From NCBI GenBank assembly GCA_028292505.1, contig JAQGMF010000010.1, positions 310,001-374,000 on the forward strand: DNA of 64,000 nt, in the 5' to 3' direction. Source of the stretch: Rhodocyclales bacterium (lineage in GTDB: Bacteria > Pseudomonadota > Gammaproteobacteria > Burkholderiales > Rhodocyclaceae). The number at the start of each line of letters is the position of its first letter. Position 1 is the stretch's first letter. Below are positions 32,183 to 39,903 of this stretch, one piece after another. The notes beneath the pieces are model-generated. The model was not told the DNA's origin and did no database searches. It saw nothing but the letters and a program-made list of their open reading frames with translations. The translations under genes were made by a program, and so were the position numbers.

Positions 32183-32210
32183 TGCATAGAGCACGTTTGT
32201 TCTCTATGAT
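32183..32210 (+). promoter_or_regulatory. Divergent promoter with dyad operator beside the XRE gene
   Basis: CATAGAG (32185-32191) and CTCTATG (32202-32208) form a perfect dyad with a 10-bp centre. It sits inside a rightward promoter TTGCAT (32183-32188) - 16 bp - TATGAT (32205-32210). Binding of the XRE repressor here would block both this promoter and its own. Confidence 0.6.
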
Positions 32211-32229
32211 TGGTGGGTACTTGGCTTGC

Positions 32230-32271
32230 CTGCAATAGGACGATGGATGCGCGCCTATTGCAGCCTTTTTT
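32230..32271 (+). terminator. Strong intrinsic terminator just downstream of the divergent promoter
   Basis: CTGCAATAGG (32230-32239) pairs perfectly with CCTATTGCAG (32254-32263) and is followed by CC and a run of six T. It lies about 15 bases after the expected start of the rightward transcript, which would therefore be only about 50-60 bases long. Confidence 0.75.
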
Positions 32272-32922
32272 GTGCTGACTTTTGGCTTGGTCCATCACGC
32301 GCTCGTGTCCATTGTTCGGCACCGTTTGTTTTTTCTCGTGAAGTTCGATGAAGCTCGACATGTTCATCTCGCCCGCGGAAATCGCGGGGCAAGATTTTTT
32401 TCGAAGACCCGATCGCTCTATTTCAGGAAAACGAACACCACGAAATCCACAAACCCTTCTCAAGAAGACACATGCGTACCGACGCTCGCAGCATCTTCGA
32501 GCGGATGACAATATGCATTTGCAATATCGCGCAGCCGGGCCGCGTCCATCAATGCATTCATCCTACTTGATGCGTTGCCACCGCCGATTGCGCAGACGTC
32601 TGCATTCGAGCGCTCATCAAAGAGCACAGCAACCCGCGCAAGCCTTTCGGCTTGCACGCCAACTTCTTTTCGCGCTACTCGGAGCGTGATTGTCGCGCCT
32701 GGGCGCGTTTTCGACGAGTCAATTTTACGCAGTCCCCCGACCGTCGTCCGCGAAAACACCACGTCGGCCCTTGCGCATCGCGGTGAAGCGCGCTGTCGCA
32801 CGCCATTCCGGCATCTCGAATCCACCCATTTTTGCGCATTTGTCTGTTGTTCCGTACCTGGGCACAGGCCTTGCGCCTATGCCAATGGCTGAATCGCCGT
32901 TCAATTCAAGAAGGAGCTCAAG
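32272..32922. other. 650-base region without a supported gene
   Basis: Several open frames cross this stretch on both strands (for example 32460-32825 minus and 32348-32689 plus), but none shows a recognisable domain, a convincing start signal or consistent codon bias. A start-like segment MKLDMFISPAEIAGQDF (from 32348) looks protein-like but degenerates after a T-run. The region could hold decayed accessory genes. A GGAG Shine-Dalgarno site for csbD closes it. Confidence 0.4.
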
Positions 32923-33108
32923 ATGAATAAGGACCAAGTCAAAGGTACAGCAAAGAAAGTAGGCGGTAAGATCGAAGAAGCCGCCGGTAAGGTAACACGC
33001 AGCGCAAAGCTCGAAGCCAAAGGCAACGCCAAGCAGGTCGAAGGCACGATCCAGAAGAACTACGGTGATGCCAAGGCTGCGGTGAAGGACATCAGCCGTC
33101 GCTCATAA
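32923..33108 (+). CDS. CsbD family stress protein
   Basis: 61-residue charged, Ala/Lys-rich protein with the CsbD signature: MNKDQVKGTAKKVGGKIEEA followed by GKVTRSAKLEAKGNAKQVEG. CsbD-like proteins are abundant stress-induced helical proteins of unknown mechanism (sigma-B dependent in Bacillus; osmotic or phosphate stress in proteobacteria). GGAG lies 8 bases before the ATG. It is a single gene, not linked to its neighbours. Confidence 0.93.
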   Translation: MNKDQVKGTAKKVGGKIEEAAGKVTRSAKLEAKGNAKQVEGTIQKNYGDAKAAVKDISRRS

Positions 33109-33197
33109 AGCGCTGCGTTGGCGTCGTCCGGCATATGCGGGGCCGCTTGCGCTCCGCGAATGCCGGCTTGCAGTGTCCACGAAGTGCTTTTCGCTAA

Positions 33198-33434
33198 ATG
33201 CGTCTACCCAATCTGGTTGTCATGGGCGTCGTCGGCTGCGACAAGAGCAGCGTGGGTAAGCCTTTTCATGCCATTGTCGTCCGCGATCTCGAGCCACCCG
33301 GGCCGGACGAGTTTGCGTCCACCTTCAGCGGTGACGCGCCGCCCATTGAATTGGCCACGCACATCATCGAACAATTGCGGGCCAAAACCGGCCACTCCTC
33401 AGGCGCGGCCGGCGATGTACGCCGGCTGGAGTAG
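33198..33434 (+). pseudogene. Gluconokinase remnant with internal deletion
   Basis: The 78-residue frame joins the two ends of a GntK-type gluconokinase. The N-terminus NLVVMGVVGCDKSSVG is the P-loop, but its GxxxxGK glycine is now Asp. The C-terminus DLEPPGPDEFASTFSGDAPP then IELATHIIEQLRAKTG matches the final strand/helix region of the family. About 110 central residues (of about 170) are missing, including the lid and gluconate-binding parts. It cannot be an active kinase. The reading frame is intact, so a short product could still be made. Confidence 0.65.
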
Positions 33435-33529
33435 ATGTTGCAACACCTGATGGCATGACGCGTTCGTTGCGGTAATCTGCGGACGCCCTATCAACCGCCC
33501 TATTAACAATTCAACCAAAGAGGCACACC

Positions 33530-33925
33530 ATGAATCGTTTCATTCTGATCGCAGCCACCGCGCTGCTTGCTGCGCCGGCGTTCGGCGCTTCCGTCAATAT
33601 ATTCGGCCGCGTGGACATCGGCGGCCTGCCGCGCCCTCCCGTGCTGATCGCGCCAACGCCGATCATAGTGGAGCGAGGCCCGGCCGTGGTCGAACGCGAG
33701 CCTGTGTATCTGCACGTACCAGAAGATCATCGTCGCCACTGGAACCGTCACTGCCGCGAATACAATGCTTGCGGCGAACGCGTCTTTTTCGTGCAGGACG
33801 ACTGGTATCAACGTGAATACGTCCCACGCCATGAGCATGAACATGAACACGACCGTGATCGCCACGACCAAGGACGCGGCAGAGGTCACGACGACCATGA
33901 TCGCGGCCGTCATGACAATCGCTAA
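33530..33925 (+). CDS. Exported protein with His/Asp/Arg-rich tail
   Basis: 131 residues with a clear signal peptide (MNRFILIAATALLAAPAFGA). The mature part has VNIFGRVDIGGLPRPPVLIA, PVYLHVPEDHRRHWNRHCRE and YNACGERVFFVQDDWY, blocks typical of a small periplasmic family in Burkholderiales-type genomes. The last 30 residues alternate His, Glu, Asp and Arg (HEHEHEHDRDRHDQGRGRGH), which could bind metals such as Ni or Zn. AAAGAGGC precedes the ATG. It is followed by a strong bidirectional terminator. Function unknown. Confidence 0.82.
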   Translation: MNRFILIAATALLAAPAFGASVNIFGRVDIGGLPRPPVLIAPTPIIVERGPAVVEREPVYLHVPEDHRRHWNRHCREYNACGERVFFVQDDWYQREYVPRHEHEHEHDRDRHDQGRGRGHDDHDRGRHDNR

Positions 33926-33935
33926 ATAGCGCTCG

Positions 33936-33989
33936 GCGATCACTGCATAAAAAACGCGGCCCAAGCCGCGCTTTTTATGCAGTGATCGC
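33936..33989. terminator. Bidirectional terminator, 25-bp stem
   Basis: 33936-33960 and 33965-33989 pair over 25 bases with one mismatch around a CCAA loop. The GC core (CGCGGC/GCCGCG) is flanked by A6 and T5 runs, so it can terminate both the exported-protein gene (plus) and psd (minus, ending at 34026). Confidence 0.9.
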
Positions 33990-34025
33990 GCACGTATCGG
34001 CTTCCGGCTGACAGTGGCCTATGCA

Positions 34026-34952
34026 TTAGGAATTTTCCTCGCGTGCCATTTCTTCGCCAAGTCTGATCGCTCCGGCAGGCATCCATAGCGGATTGAAGCG
34101 CAGTGCGCGTCCCGCCGGCTGCTGTGGAAATAGCATCACCACCGTCGAGCCAAGCAGAAAGCGGCCCATCTCTTCACCTTTTTTCAGTACGATCCGCTCG
34201 TCATTCTTCAAGTCGCCGTAATGCCATTCGCGTATCTCGCCAGTGCGTGGTGGATTGACGACGCCATGCCACACCGTCGCCATGCTGCCAACGATGGTCG
34301 CACCGACCAGGATCAGTACGAAGGGGCGGCCAGGTTCATCGACACGCTCGAACACACAGACGACGCGCTCGTTGCGCGCGAACAGCCCTGGCACGCCGCG
34401 CGCCGTGACGGGATTGACCGAGAACAGATCGCCGGGCACGTAGATCATGCGCATCAGGCGCCCATCGCATGGCATGTGGATACGGTGGTAGTCCTTGGGA
34501 CTCAGGTACAGCGTGGCGAAACTGCCATGCTCAAACTGCGCCGCGAGATCGGCATCGCCGCCCACCACGGCGGTGGTCGTATAGTGATGTCCCTTGGCCT
34601 GGAAAATATGCAGGCGGTCTATCGCGCCGAACTGGCTGATGGCACCATCGACCGGACAGATCAGCTCAGCATCGGCAAGCGGCCGCGCGCCGGGCTTGAG
34701 CGCGCGCGTGAAGAAATCATTGAAGGTCTTGTACCGGGTGATGTCCGGTTCGACCGCTTCGTTCATGTCGACGCCATATTTGCGCACGAACCAGCGAATG
34801 ATGCGCGTTGTGACGAAGCCCCAGCGATTGCCCGCCACGAAGCCAGCGAAGGTGGTGATCGCTTTTTTGGGAAAGAAGTATTGCGGCAGGACATCGAAAC
34901 GGGCGGACACGGGCATTCCCGAAAATGTGTGGGCGGCCATTGTAGCGTTCAT
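34026..34952 (-). CDS. psd: Phosphatidylserine decarboxylase proenzyme
   Basis: 308-residue membrane-associated enzyme making phosphatidylethanolamine. The autocleavage site LGST, with S269 becoming the pyruvoyl group, is intact. Other family blocks are ICPVDGAISQFGAIDRLHIF, SPKDYHRIHMPCDG, PGDLFSVNPVTARGVPGLFA and GATIVGSMATVWHG. The length fits the E. coli-type class. ATG 34952 overlaps the upstream esterase stop (ATGA); later ATGs at 34940 and 34916 are also possible since the first 12 residues are not conserved. It ends at the bidirectional terminator. Confidence 0.95.
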   Translation of the reverse strand: MNATMAAHTFSGMPVSARFDVLPQYFFPKKAITTFAGFVAGNRWGFVTTRIIRWFVRKYGVDMNEAVEPDITRYKTFNDFFTRALKPGARPLADAELICPVDGAISQFGAIDRLHIFQAKGHHYTTTAVVGGDADLAAQFEHGSFATLYLSPKDYHRIHMPCDGRLMRMIYVPGDLFSVNPVTARGVPGLFARNERVVCVFERVDEPGRPFVLILVGATIVGSMATVWHGVVNPPRTGEIREWHYGDLKNDERIVLKKGEEMGRFLLGSTVVMLFPQQPAGRALRFNPLWMPAGAIRLGEEMAREENS

Positions 34953-36103
34953 CCAGCAGATTGGCGGCCTGCCAGCGCCGCACGCGCGGCGCAATCGTGG
35001 AAGAAGCGCAGCGCCAGCTTCAAGGCGTCGGGGCCCGCAGGATCGGAGAACGCCTGACGTGCCGCCCCGCCGCTCCAGGCGTGGCCCAGGCCGGCGACGC
35101 GGATCAATCGCACGTAAGGCTGACCGAAGAGTTTCCAATCGGTGACGCTGTAGCGCCGCCTCGCGCCACGCTGCACTTCGCGCCGGTGGCCCGGCGTCAG
35201 TAAAAGATGGGTGTTGGCGGAAACGTCGCGCGGCAACAGTTCCAGCCAGAGCGCTGCAGATACCAAGGCGTTGTCGGCAACGACGGTACGGTCCGCATCG
35301 CCGTGCACAAGCAACAGGGGCGGCAATCGCCGGCCGCCGAGCGAATGCAGCAAGCCTTGCGTATCGGGCAGGCGCTTGCCATGCATGGACTGCGTCGCCT
35401 GCAAAGCATTGGCGGCGCTATGCGGCACCGCGCCCGAGTGACTGACCACGGCAGCAAAGCGCTCCGGGAAACGCAACGCCATGGTCAGTGCCATGCTGCC
35501 GCCTGCTGACATGCCAAGTAGATAAACTTTGTCACGTTGCACGCCATGTTGGCTGCACACGCGCTCGACAATCGCCATCAGCAACATCGCTTCCGCCGCC
35601 ACGTGCGCCTCGGCACGAAACCAGTTCCAGCAACGCTGCGCATTGGCCTGCGCCGATTGTTCCGGCAAGAGAACCATGCAGCCCGCTGTCCGCGCAATGG
35701 CCGCGGCACGTGTGCTCGCCGCGAAGCTCGCCGCGTCCTGTCCGCAACCATGCAATAACACGAGCAGCGCGGCAGGTCGCGCAGGCGTCACATCAGCCGG
35801 TGTGAACATGCGGTATTTACGTTGCAGGAGCGGACCGAGACCCCAATGGCCTTCTTCCCAGTGACCACTGCCGCGATTGCTCGGTGCAGGTGCCGGCAAA
35901 ACAAAGTCTGTGAGAACACCGGTGAGCACCTGCCGTGCCGCCTTCGTCATCTGCGTGGTCTGGCGTGCAGTCGCTTGCCCCACGGCCTTGGTGATTGTTT
36001 TGCTGAAGGCTTTGCTGACCTTTTTCTGCGTGCGAACCGTGCTCTTCGTTGCGGCCTTGGAGAAGGCATTCCAGGCACCGAGCCAGCTTGCGCGCCTAGC
36101 CAT
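34949..36103 (-). CDS. PHB depolymerase-family esterase
   Basis: 384-residue alpha/beta hydrolase of the esterase-PHB (LpqC/feruloyl esterase-like) family. The N-terminal 70 residues are Lys/Thr-rich and not conserved. The catalytic part has ALLVLLHGCGQDAASFAAST, CWNWFRAEAH, the nucleophile elbow LGMSAGGSMAL, the acid in LLVHGDADRTV and the His in VAGLGHAWSGG. There is no signal peptide, so an intracellular oligomer hydrolase is more likely than a secreted depolymerase. It is coupled to psd (ATGA), an unusual partner. Confidence 0.87.
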   Translation of the reverse strand: MARRASWLGAWNAFSKAATKSTVRTQKKVSKAFSKTITKAVGQATARQTTQMTKAARQVLTGVLTDFVLPAPAPSNRGSGHWEEGHWGLGPLLQRKYRMFTPADVTPARPAALLVLLHGCGQDAASFAASTRAAAIARTAGCMVLLPEQSAQANAQRCWNWFRAEAHVAAEAMLLMAIVERVCSQHGVQRDKVYLLGMSAGGSMALTMALRFPERFAAVVSHSGAVPHSAANALQATQSMHGKRLPDTQGLLHSLGGRRLPPLLLVHGDADRTVVADNALVSAALWLELLPRDVSANTHLLLTPGHRREVQRGARRRYSVTDWKLFGQPYVRLIRVAGLGHAWSGGAARQAFSDPAGPDALKLALRFFHDCAARAALAGRQSAG

Positions 36104-36167
36104 GAGAGAACCTGTTCTTAGGAAATGCTTGAGTCATAACAGGGCAGGTTGTGGCCATGGATGTTCG

Positions 36168-37169
36168 TCAAGCCAGACCATCACGTGCCTGCGCAGCAAT
36201 CTCGAAGGAATGCAGGCGCGTGCGGTGATCGAACATCTGGCAAGTGATCATCAGCTCATCGGCGCCGGTGCGCGCGATGAAGGCAGCCAACTTCTCGCGC
36301 ACTGTTTCGAGAGAACCTATTGCAGAACTCGACAGCACGTTGGCCAGTAGCGCTTTCTCGGGTGGTGCAAGCAAGTCGAGATAACCGGCAACTGGCGGCT
36401 TGAGTCGTGAGGGCCGGCCGCTGCGCAGATTGACGAATGCTTGTTGCATAGAGGTGGCGAGCACAGCCGCTTCTTCATCCGTGTCCGCGGCGAAGACATT
36501 GAAGCCGAGCATCACGTAAGGCTGTTCGAGCTGCGCCGAAGGGCGGAACTGCGCGCGGTACAGGGCTATTGCTTCCATCATCTGCTCGGGTGCGAAATGC
36601 GAGGCGAACGCATAGGGCAAGCCTAGCGCAGCGGCGAGCTGTGCGCCGAACAGGCTGGAGCCGAGAATCCAGATCGGCACTTTCAATCCTTCGCCCGGCA
36701 CCGCACGCACGCGCTGCCCCGGCGCGGCCGGCTCGAAATAACTGATCAGTTCTACAACATCCTGCGGAAATTCATCGCCACGGGTGAGGGCACGTCGCAT
36801 GGCGCGCGCCGCGGCCTGATCGGAGCCCGGTGCACGCCCAAGGCCCAGATCGATGCGGCCAGGGAACAGCGATTCGAGCGTACCGAACTGCTCGGCGATG
36901 ACCAGCGGCGAATGATTGGGCAGCATGACACCGCCCGCACCGACACGAATCGCCGACGTGCCCGCTGCGATATGCGCGATCACCACCGCAGTCGCGGCGC
37001 TGGCGATGCCCGGCATGCTGTGATGCTCAGCCAGCCAGTAACGCCGAAAGCCCCAACGCTCGGCATGCTGCGCCAGATCCAGCGAGTTGCGAAACGATTG
37101 CGCCGCGTTGCTGCCTTCGGTGATCGGCGCAAGGTCCAGGACGGAAAAGGGAATTTTTGCGAGGCTCAT
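36168..37169 (-). CDS. LLM-class flavin-dependent oxidoreductase
   Basis: 333-residue luciferase-like monooxygenase of the YhbW group (MsnO8 type). Blocks are [55 protein letters not shown] and [16 protein letters not shown], the usual FMN-binding TIM-barrel signature. ATG 37169 (MSLAKIPF) is used; a GTG at 37178 is possible. Substrate unknown. Single gene between psd-side genes and the diguanylate cyclase. Confidence 0.9.
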   Translation of the reverse strand: MSLAKIPFSVLDLAPITEGSNAAQSFRNSLDLAQHAERWGFRRYWLAEHHSMPGIASAATAVVIAHIAAGTSAIRVGAGGVMLPNHSPLVIAEQFGTLESLFPGRIDLGLGRAPGSDQAAARAMRRALTRGDEFPQDVVELISYFEPAAPGQRVRAVPGEGLKVPIWILGSSLFGAQLAAALGLPYAFASHFAPEQMMEAIALYRAQFRPSAQLEQPYVMLGFNVFAADTDEEAAVLATSMQQAFVNLRSGRPSRLKPPVAGYLDLLAPPEKALLANVLSSSAIGSLETVREKLAAFIARTGADELMITCQMFDHRTRLHSFEIAAQARDGLA

Positions 37170-37269
37170 ATCAGGCACGTGGGGTCGTCGATGCGAACAT
37201 CAAGCCTCGTCCGCACGAATAAATGGTCATCCTTGCAGTGTCATCAGCCCTGCTGTAAACACGATGACC

Positions 37270-39384
37270 CTAAGCCGTGCTGACACTGCGCTCCGCATGG
37301 CGATTGCGGCCAGCCTGCTTGGCCTCATACAGCGCCGCGTCGGCCAGCTCGATGACTTCCGCCGCGTCCATAGCACCGCCTTCGACAAAGGCGATGCCGA
37401 GGCTGGTCGTGATGAGCGGCAGATCGCGCTTACTACCCAACGCGCGCACGTGTTCGAGCACCTTGTCGGCGATGCGCCGTGTGTTGTCGAGCGAACCGAC
37501 GTTTTCGAGGAGTATGCAGAATTCATCGCCACCGATGCGGCCGAGAATATCTGAAGCGCGAATGGCGCTCTTCAATGCGCCAGCGAATGCGCTCAAGACA
37601 CTATCACCCGCCGCATGACCAAGCGTGTCGTTGATGCTCTTGAAGTGATCGATGTCGAGATAGAACACGGCAAGCTTGCCGCCATTGTCAGCTTGGTGCT
37701 GCCGCGCGAGCGCCTGCCCGACGGCGTCCACAAATGAGAAACGGTTATGCGCACCGGTAAGCTGGTCTACCAGGGCGCGCGACTGCCACTTCATCTCCTG
37801 TTCTTTGCGCGTATGGACGTCCCAGGCAAGAACGCAGAAGCCGTTGACGGTCCGGCCGTCGCCATCGAATTGCGGAATGAAGTGTATCTGCGTGTAGCGC
37901 AATCCATCCATGGTTTGCAGACGATATTCGAATTCGGCGGCACGCCCGCTCAGCGCCATATCTATATGTTCTTTGAGTATTTCGTATCTCTCTTCGCTGA
38001 CCGATCCGCGAATGGTCTCGCCCAGCGGATCCTTGCCGAGCATTTCGAGATAGTGCTTGTTGGTGTACTGGTAGCGCTCGTCGCCGTCGATAAAGGCCAC
38101 CAGCGCCGGAATGCCGTCGGTGATCGAGCGCAGCAATTGTTGTTGCTGGCCAAGTGCCGCCAGTGCGCACGTTCTCTCTTCGAGCAGGGCCGTGTTGGTC
38201 TCGAAAGCCAGGCGGTCGGCGAGCGCGGCGCCGAGCAACCCGGCAACCAATTGCACGGTCTGCACATCGCTCTCGTCGAAACCGTCTGTCATATTTGAGA
38301 AAATCTTCAGCACGCCGACAGCTTCGCCCCTACGCAACAAGGGTGCGACCACCACGGCTGCCGCACCTATCTTGACGGCCGCCGCATGATTGACGCGCGG
38401 GTCGCTGGCAATGTCTTGGGAAATCATCACTTTTTTCTCGGCGATACTCATGCCTGACAGCGAGCTGGCGCGTGGCATACGCAGCCCGATAAAATCCGCC
38501 GCGGTACCACTGGCCGCGAGGTACACCACTTCGTCGCCTTCGACCATCTCGACCACAGCGCCACTGGCAGATGACAGCAACAACATGCGCTCCACAACCA
38601 GTGCGACAAAGTCTTCAAGATGGGACGTCGTCTGTGACAACGCCATTTGCATTTCTATGATCTGGTTGAGTTTGTGAGCGTGGGCTTCGAGCTTGCGCAT
38701 GGCCTCATAGCGCAATGTACCCTCGGCCAGCAGGTGCTCGTTGGCCAGCTCTGCTACGCGCCCTGCATATTCCTCGGAGTGCAGCAGCCGCATGGCAAAC
38801 CCGAAAGCCGCGCTAAACAGCAGCACATCCACGATGGTAACGGCAACAGTCAGCCAACGACTTCTTTCTTCAAGGGCCGCGGCGCTAGTGTTCGCCGCTG
38901 CGGCAAGCCGGTCGGCACGCTGGGTGATGGCCCCCACTTTGATGCGGATGGCATCCATGATGGCTTTGCCACGTTTGTAATCTTCAGCACCCGTCGTCTT
39001 GCCGACACGTCGTGTATCGATCTGTTCGCGCTGGTACTGTACGGCCTGCCGATCAAGTTCGAGCAAGCCCCTATATTCGGCCGGTTGTGCCAGGTCGGTC
39101 GTAAGTGACTTGCCAATCTGCGGCAATAAGGCCTCGATGGCATGCCGTCCACTGACGTAAGGTTCGAGATACTCGGCGCTACCCGATAGCATGAAACCGC
39201 GCTCGCCGGTCTCGGTGTCTTTATAAGCGGAGAGCAGATAATTCAGCCGATGAACATCGGCCTCGATCTTGTTGGCAATGTCGTGCTTCTGCGTCACGCG
39301 TTCGGCCAATACAAATGGCACGATTGCGTCGCAGATCAACACGATCAGTCCTAGTGAAAACGCGATCCGTAATTTTCTTTTCAT
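37270..39384 (-). CDS. Diguanylate cyclase with CHASE3, GAF and PAS domains
   Basis: 704 residues. The N-terminal helix (LRIAFSLGLIVLICDAIVPF) and a second helix near 180-200 (VAVTIVDVLLFSAAFGFAMR) flank a CHASE3-like periplasmic domain (DTETGERGFMLSGSAEYL). Then come a GAF domain (about 245-395), a PAS domain (about 410-525, YTNKHYLEMLGKDPLGE) and the GGDEF domain. The active site is RIGGDEF, canonical. An allosteric I-site RASD stands five residues before it, so product inhibition is expected. It makes c-di-GMP in response to a membrane or cytosolic cue. No phosphodiesterase domain is present. Confidence 0.95.
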   Translation of the reverse strand: MKRKLRIAFSLGLIVLICDAIVPFVLAERVTQKHDIANKIEADVHRLNYLLSAYKDTETGERGFMLSGSAEYLEPYVSGRHAIEALLPQIGKSLTTDLAQPAEYRGLLELDRQAVQYQREQIDTRRVGKTTGAEDYKRGKAIMDAIRIKVGAITQRADRLAAAANTSAAALEERSRWLTVAVTIVDVLLFSAAFGFAMRLLHSEEYAGRVAELANEHLLAEGTLRYEAMRKLEAHAHKLNQIIEMQMALSQTTSHLEDFVALVVERMLLLSSASGAVVEMVEGDEVVYLAASGTAADFIGLRMPRASSLSGMSIAEKKVMISQDIASDPRVNHAAAVKIGAAAVVVAPLLRRGEAVGVLKIFSNMTDGFDESDVQTVQLVAGLLGAALADRLAFETNTALLEERTCALAALGQQQQLLRSITDGIPALVAFIDGDERYQYTNKHYLEMLGKDPLGETIRGSVSEERYEILKEHIDMALSGRAAEFEYRLQTMDGLRYTQIHFIPQFDGDGRTVNGFCVLAWDVHTRKEQEMKWQSRALVDQLTGAHNRFSFVDAVGQALARQHQADNGGKLAVFYLDIDHFKSINDTLGHAAGDSVLSAFAGALKSAIRASDILGRIGGDEFCILLENVGSLDNTRRIADKVLEHVRALGSKRDLPLITTSLGIAFVEGGAMDAAEVIELADAALYEAKQAGRNRHAERSVSTA

Positions 39385-39500
39385 GTCTTGTCGTCGCTCG
39401 CGGAAAAGCGTGCTGCAGCACCACCCATGGCGTTACGACATTTATGGCCACGGGTTTAGGGTCGGTCCCCTCGAGCACGCTACTACATTGCAAGACAGAC

Positions 39501-39725
39501 TTATCCGTCAGTCGAGCCGGTGTTGCATCCCCAGCGATGCAGCTCTGCAATGGTCGACGCGGAAAGCGCGGTGTCGTCGATCGCCTCGCTGCGCGTATAG
39601 ATCATGCGGCCAAGCAGTTCCACTAGCAGGTGACTTTCCTGCGGCAGTACGGTGTCGATTGCTGGATGGGCATCGAGACAGCGCGCAGTGGCGTGCTGGA
39701 CCTGTTCGAGCGTGATGGGGTTCAT
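39501..39725 (-). CDS. Small DUF3717-like protein
   Basis: 74 residues from ATG 39725 (MNPITLEQVQHATARCLDAH). The middle (LVELLGRMIYTRSEAIDDTA) followed by ALSASTIAELHRW resembles the small DUF3717 family of Burkholderiales. It is soluble and of unknown function. It is divergent from the helicase gene, and the LexA box lies in the shared promoter region, so it could be co-regulated. Confidence 0.6.
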   Translation of the reverse strand: MNPITLEQVQHATARCLDAHPAIDTVLPQESHLLVELLGRMIYTRSEAIDDTALSASTIAELHRWGCNTGSTDG

Positions 39726-39796
39726 GGCGATTCCTTCGGGCTGCGAGGGCACGTCGATTGGCAGAAGATAAATCCTGAAACGTGCTTGTAAGCGTG

Positions 39797-39820
39797 ACTG
39801 TATATTTGTACAGTTACAAT
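39797..39820. promoter_or_regulatory. LexA (SOS) box and -10 upstream of the helicase
   Basis: ACTGTATATTTGTACAGT contains CTGT-N8-ACAG (39798-39813), the LexA consensus with an AT-rich centre and flanking A/T dyad. TACAAT (39815-39820) directly follows as a likely -10. The helicase starts at 39904 and the small divergent gene at 39725. Confidence 0.75.
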
Positions 39821-39903
39821 TCGCAAGCTTATTCGCTCCCTGTTCGTCAATTGCTCGTCAATTCCTCGCCAAATTAACTGCAAAATTTAGTTGCCCATTC
39901 GTG

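Noticed and set aside
32185-32208. Dyad beside the XRE repressor considered as an attachment site
   Set aside because: No integrase, no tRNA and no second copy in the window.
32348-32400. Short protein-like start MKLDMFISPAEIAGQDF, thought of as the start of a decayed phosphatase gene
   Set aside because: Only about 17 residues look plausible and nothing matching follows in any frame; too short to support a pseudogene call.
32460-32825. 121-residue minus-strand frame between the XRE gene and csbD
   Set aside because: No domain, no Shine-Dalgarno site and overlapping alternative frames of equal length; cannot be told from chance.
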